Notes under the pieces: model-generated
Seen by the model: only the letters and a program-made list of their open reading frames with translations
Told to the model about the DNA's origin: nothing
Database searches by the model: none
Shown here: positions 61,604 through 64,000 of the stretch, piece after piece
Layout of the letters: each line of letters begins with the position of its first letter
Numbering within the stretch: the stretch's first letter is position 1
Translations under genes and position numbers: made by a program
From: Lingula anatina
Taxonomy: Eukaryota; Brachiopoda; Lingulata; Lingulida; Lingulidae
Direction: 5' to 3'
Length of the DNA: 64,000 nucleotides
Assembly (NCBI RefSeq): GCF_001039355.2
Contig: NW_019774203.1
Location: 518,558 to 582,557 of the forward strand

Positions 61604-62662
61604 TTAAGACATGAAGCTATGCTGCAGTAGAAGTGACAATTAACATGGCAACAGCAAGGTCACTCTCCAACCCTGACAAGGAGAATTTTTTTCGTATGAG
61701 TGTTTTAATTGTAGATTATGCATTGAAAGTATTGCAAGATGTTCTTCAAAAAGAGCTTGAAAATAGGTATCCCAATTTATTTGACCCTAACACAGGGTTG
61801 TTATGTAGGGTGCTTGGTGATGCAACTGTCAGGACAACACTGTTTGGATTACCATCAAGAGTGTTTAATTACCACCAACGAAACCAGCTGTACCCTGCTA
61901 GGAATCCCTCCACATCAATAACTATTGGTGATTTAGACATCACACTGACTGTGCTTTTGCTGAGAAATATCACATCATTGAACCCACGTCCAGGGTTGAA
62001 TGCATGGGACAACCCCTCTGACGCAGATACATCAACAGAAGCCACGATTGGGAAAGTTAAAAGATATCGAAACATTGTGTATGGCCATGCTAACAAGGCA
62101 GCAATTAGTGCTCAAGATTTTAGGGCACATTTCTCAGATCTCAAGTCCATTTTGCGGTCTCTCTCTAGTAAGTTTACCAGTGAGGACTATGATTCCATCT
62201 TGTCTGAACCTTTCAATGCTGCTTCACTGGAGGAAAACCAGACCATTCTGAAAGAATGGTATAATTATGACAAAGATATGAAAGATTATTTGATGAGCAT
62301 GCAAGCTACATTGGAAGAAAGTCATGAACAAATCATACATGGGTTGAAAGAAAGTGAAACAAAGTTGCAGGACCATGTAGAACAGGTTCATAAAAGAAGT
62401 GAAGACACTATTCTTAGGAAGATGGACAGTGACAATCAGAATACACATAATCAACTTGAGGAAATCTCTCAAGGAATCACACATGTGAACGTAGATCAGT
62501 CAGAGATGGCCGACCAACTCCAACAGTCACAGAAGTTCATGGAAGAGGTCACAAATGCACAGAAAGAAGACTCACAGAATATACAAGCTCAGCTGGAAAA
62601 AGGAAGAGAAGAACTTGCATCTTTAAGATCAACACAAGGTCTGCACCTTCAAATGACAAAAG
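61604..62662 (+). CDS. Paralogue exon 1: DZIP3-like HEPN domain plus longer coiled coil
   Basis: Acceptor tttcag at 61601-61603, ATG at 61645-61647 (aacATGg), donor AAAAG|GTATGA at 62663. The protein is about 70% identical by eye to the minus-strand copy and keeps RNIVYGH, the HEPN R-x5-H motif. The C-terminal coiled coil has an insertion of about ten residues (around AQKEDSQNIQAQLEKGREEL). The exon ends in phase 1, as in the other copy. The two genes are head-to-head, about 20 kb apart. Confidence 0.85.
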
Positions 62663-62865
62663 GTATGACCATATGTATTTTATGGTTTAGACATTTTCTT
62701 TAATATCAATGAAATTTATGCACGGTTGAATTTTTGTGGTTGACAATCTGATTCAGGAACAACTCTATCTCTGATATTTTCTAGCCTCTAATTGAGTTTG
62801 AAATGATGTTTACAACATAACACTGCAGATAAAATACAACTTGAGACCTTCTATGTTGTTTTCAG

Positions 62866-62934
62866 AAATGCAAGAAAATGTCCAGACAATATGTGACAGA
62901 GACCGAGATACACCAGAATTTCAGAAAATTCCAG
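62866..62934 (+). CDS. Paralogue exon 2: 69-bp linker exon
   Basis: Acceptor tttcag, donor CCAG|GTAGTA, phase 1-1, encoding the MQENVQTICDRDRDTPEF region. Same length and phase as 39946-39878. Confidence 0.75.
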
Positions 62935-63228
62935 GTAGTATGCAGCAATAACTTCAAGCCAGAAGAAACCTAATTGAGTATTTTTTTATTAAACTTTATT
63001 TTTGAATATAATAATAAGAAAACCCATGAGTGTATCATGCAAAATATAAAGTAAGAGAATATGGGTGAAAGGTTTCACCAGGCAGCTTACTTTGTTACAT
63101 TTCTGTTGAATCTTCCCCAAAACCACCTGACAAAAAGAATACATTCATATTGTGAAGTAGGGAAAAAGTTCTGCAACTTGTATGTCATAGATTACTTTAT
63201 GCCTATAAATCTTAATTTCAAATTCCAG

Positions 63229-63897
63229 GCTCAGTGGATCTTGACATCCATATGAGGATCAGTCCTTCAGGCATGGAAACAGTCAAATCATCAGCTATCT
63301 TCTCCAGTAGTCAGAAGACACCAAGTCCAGAGGACACTCAGCCAGACAGGGAACCCTTACCCTCGGTGACAGGTGGAGGAAGTGAGGAAGACCAGATCAC
63401 TGGAATAGCAGCTCATCTGGAAGGTGAGGCAATTAAGAACATAACTCAGACAGAGAGCTCTGATGAAGCACCAACTGCCTCATCTCCTTCAGAATCAGCT
63501 GTACATATACCTCTTCCAGAAGATACTACCCCTCTATGTGAAGCCAGAGACTTACACTTCATGAAAATGAGTGAGACTATAATGTCACGCACAACAAACT
63601 TTGAAGACATTGAGAAGGCTATTGGATACATAAAGGAATATCATGCAATGTTATATGATACAAAGCGCCAGTGTTTTATCCTCCGCTTGGTTTGTCCGTC
63701 AGTGCACTCACTGGACCAGCTGTGGCAAAGTTATCACTGCGGTGAGCTACAGGCAGCTGTAGAAGAAAGTTTTGTCAACATCAAGAACCTGGAGGATTTG
63801 GGCCTGAGCCACAGCGACATCAATTTTTGGGTTGAAATGGAGGAAGATGATTACATTGAATGTAGGAAATACATAAAGGAAAATACAGAGTTGAAAG
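63229..63897 (+). CDS. Paralogue exon 3: Ser/Pro linker plus TRADD-like N domain
   Basis: Acceptor attccag, donor GAAAG|GTATCA, 669 nt, phase 1-1. The linker has SSSQKTPSPEDTQPDRE. The alpha/beta module has QCFILRLVCPSVHSLDQLWQ and SYHCGELQAAVEESFV, then DINFWVEMEEDDYIECRKYI. The gene continues beyond the window, so it cannot be seen whether it has domain X or an IRG module. Confidence 0.75.
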
Positions 63898-64000
63898 GTA
63901 TCAATTTTTTAAAAACTTCATCTTTTTTTAATTTATGATTTAGCTATTTAGTAAAAGACATCCCCCACACACAGACCCTCTCATAGTAAATGTACTTTAC

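Overview
The window is eukaryotic nuclear DNA from a metazoan. It is AT-rich and intron-rich, crowded with decayed transposons and microsatellites, and carries GT-AG introns and metazoan innate-immunity domains. The combination of a DZIP3-type HEPN domain, a TRADD-like N-terminal domain, an IRG-type GTPase and NPHP3-like TPRs points to a non-vertebrate aquatic animal such as a bivalve or other lophotrochozoan, a cnidarian or amphioxus. I cannot fix the phylum from sequence alone. There is one assembly gap (56301-56459).

Layout. 1-2.9 kb: 3' half of a decayed Ty3/gypsy element with an extra ORF and its 3' LTR. 2.9-10 kb: one partial and one intact-looking copy of a small two-exon gene for a short secreted protein (best copy 9100-9951). 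11.7-16.4 kb: a 4.7 kb TIR-bounded element with GTCC/GGAC 'ladder' ends, a nested foldback with long inverted arms, and an intron-containing integrase relic. 17.6-21.2 kb: a tandem array whose units carry nuclear-receptor-like DR1 motifs, interrupted by a 1.8 kb TIR element. 22.6-24.8 kb: LINE relic. 25.1-26.4 kb: a large IRG GTPase exon (minus). 27.3-28 kb: broken TPR exon. 28.2-29.9 kb: BEL/Pao integrase relic plus LTR. 35.2-41.2 kb: four exons (minus) encoding HEPN, coiled coil, TRADD-like N domain and an unrecognised domain. 43.1-50.8 kb: an inverted, insertion-riddled copy of the secreted-protein gene. 48-60 kb: a dense set of small TIR and foldback families. 61.6-63.9 kb: a second copy of the HEPN/TRADD-like gene (plus strand), running off the window.

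The main candidate system is the HEPN/TRADD-like gene. Every junction I could place is phase 1. The sum of the four minus-strand exons (2011 nt) and the IRG exon (1328 nt) closes exactly in frame (3339 nt, 1112 residues plus stop). One gene could therefore encode HEPN - coiled coil - TRADD-N-like - domain X - IRG GTPase, a plausible invertebrate immune receptor or effector. This is an inference: two separate genes remain possible because 8.8 kb of transposon-rich sequence lies between exon 4 and the IRG exon. A second theme is that at least five unrelated-looking TIR element families share one design: ends built from ladders of short repeated motifs. One of them has a well-supported 8-bp target duplication.
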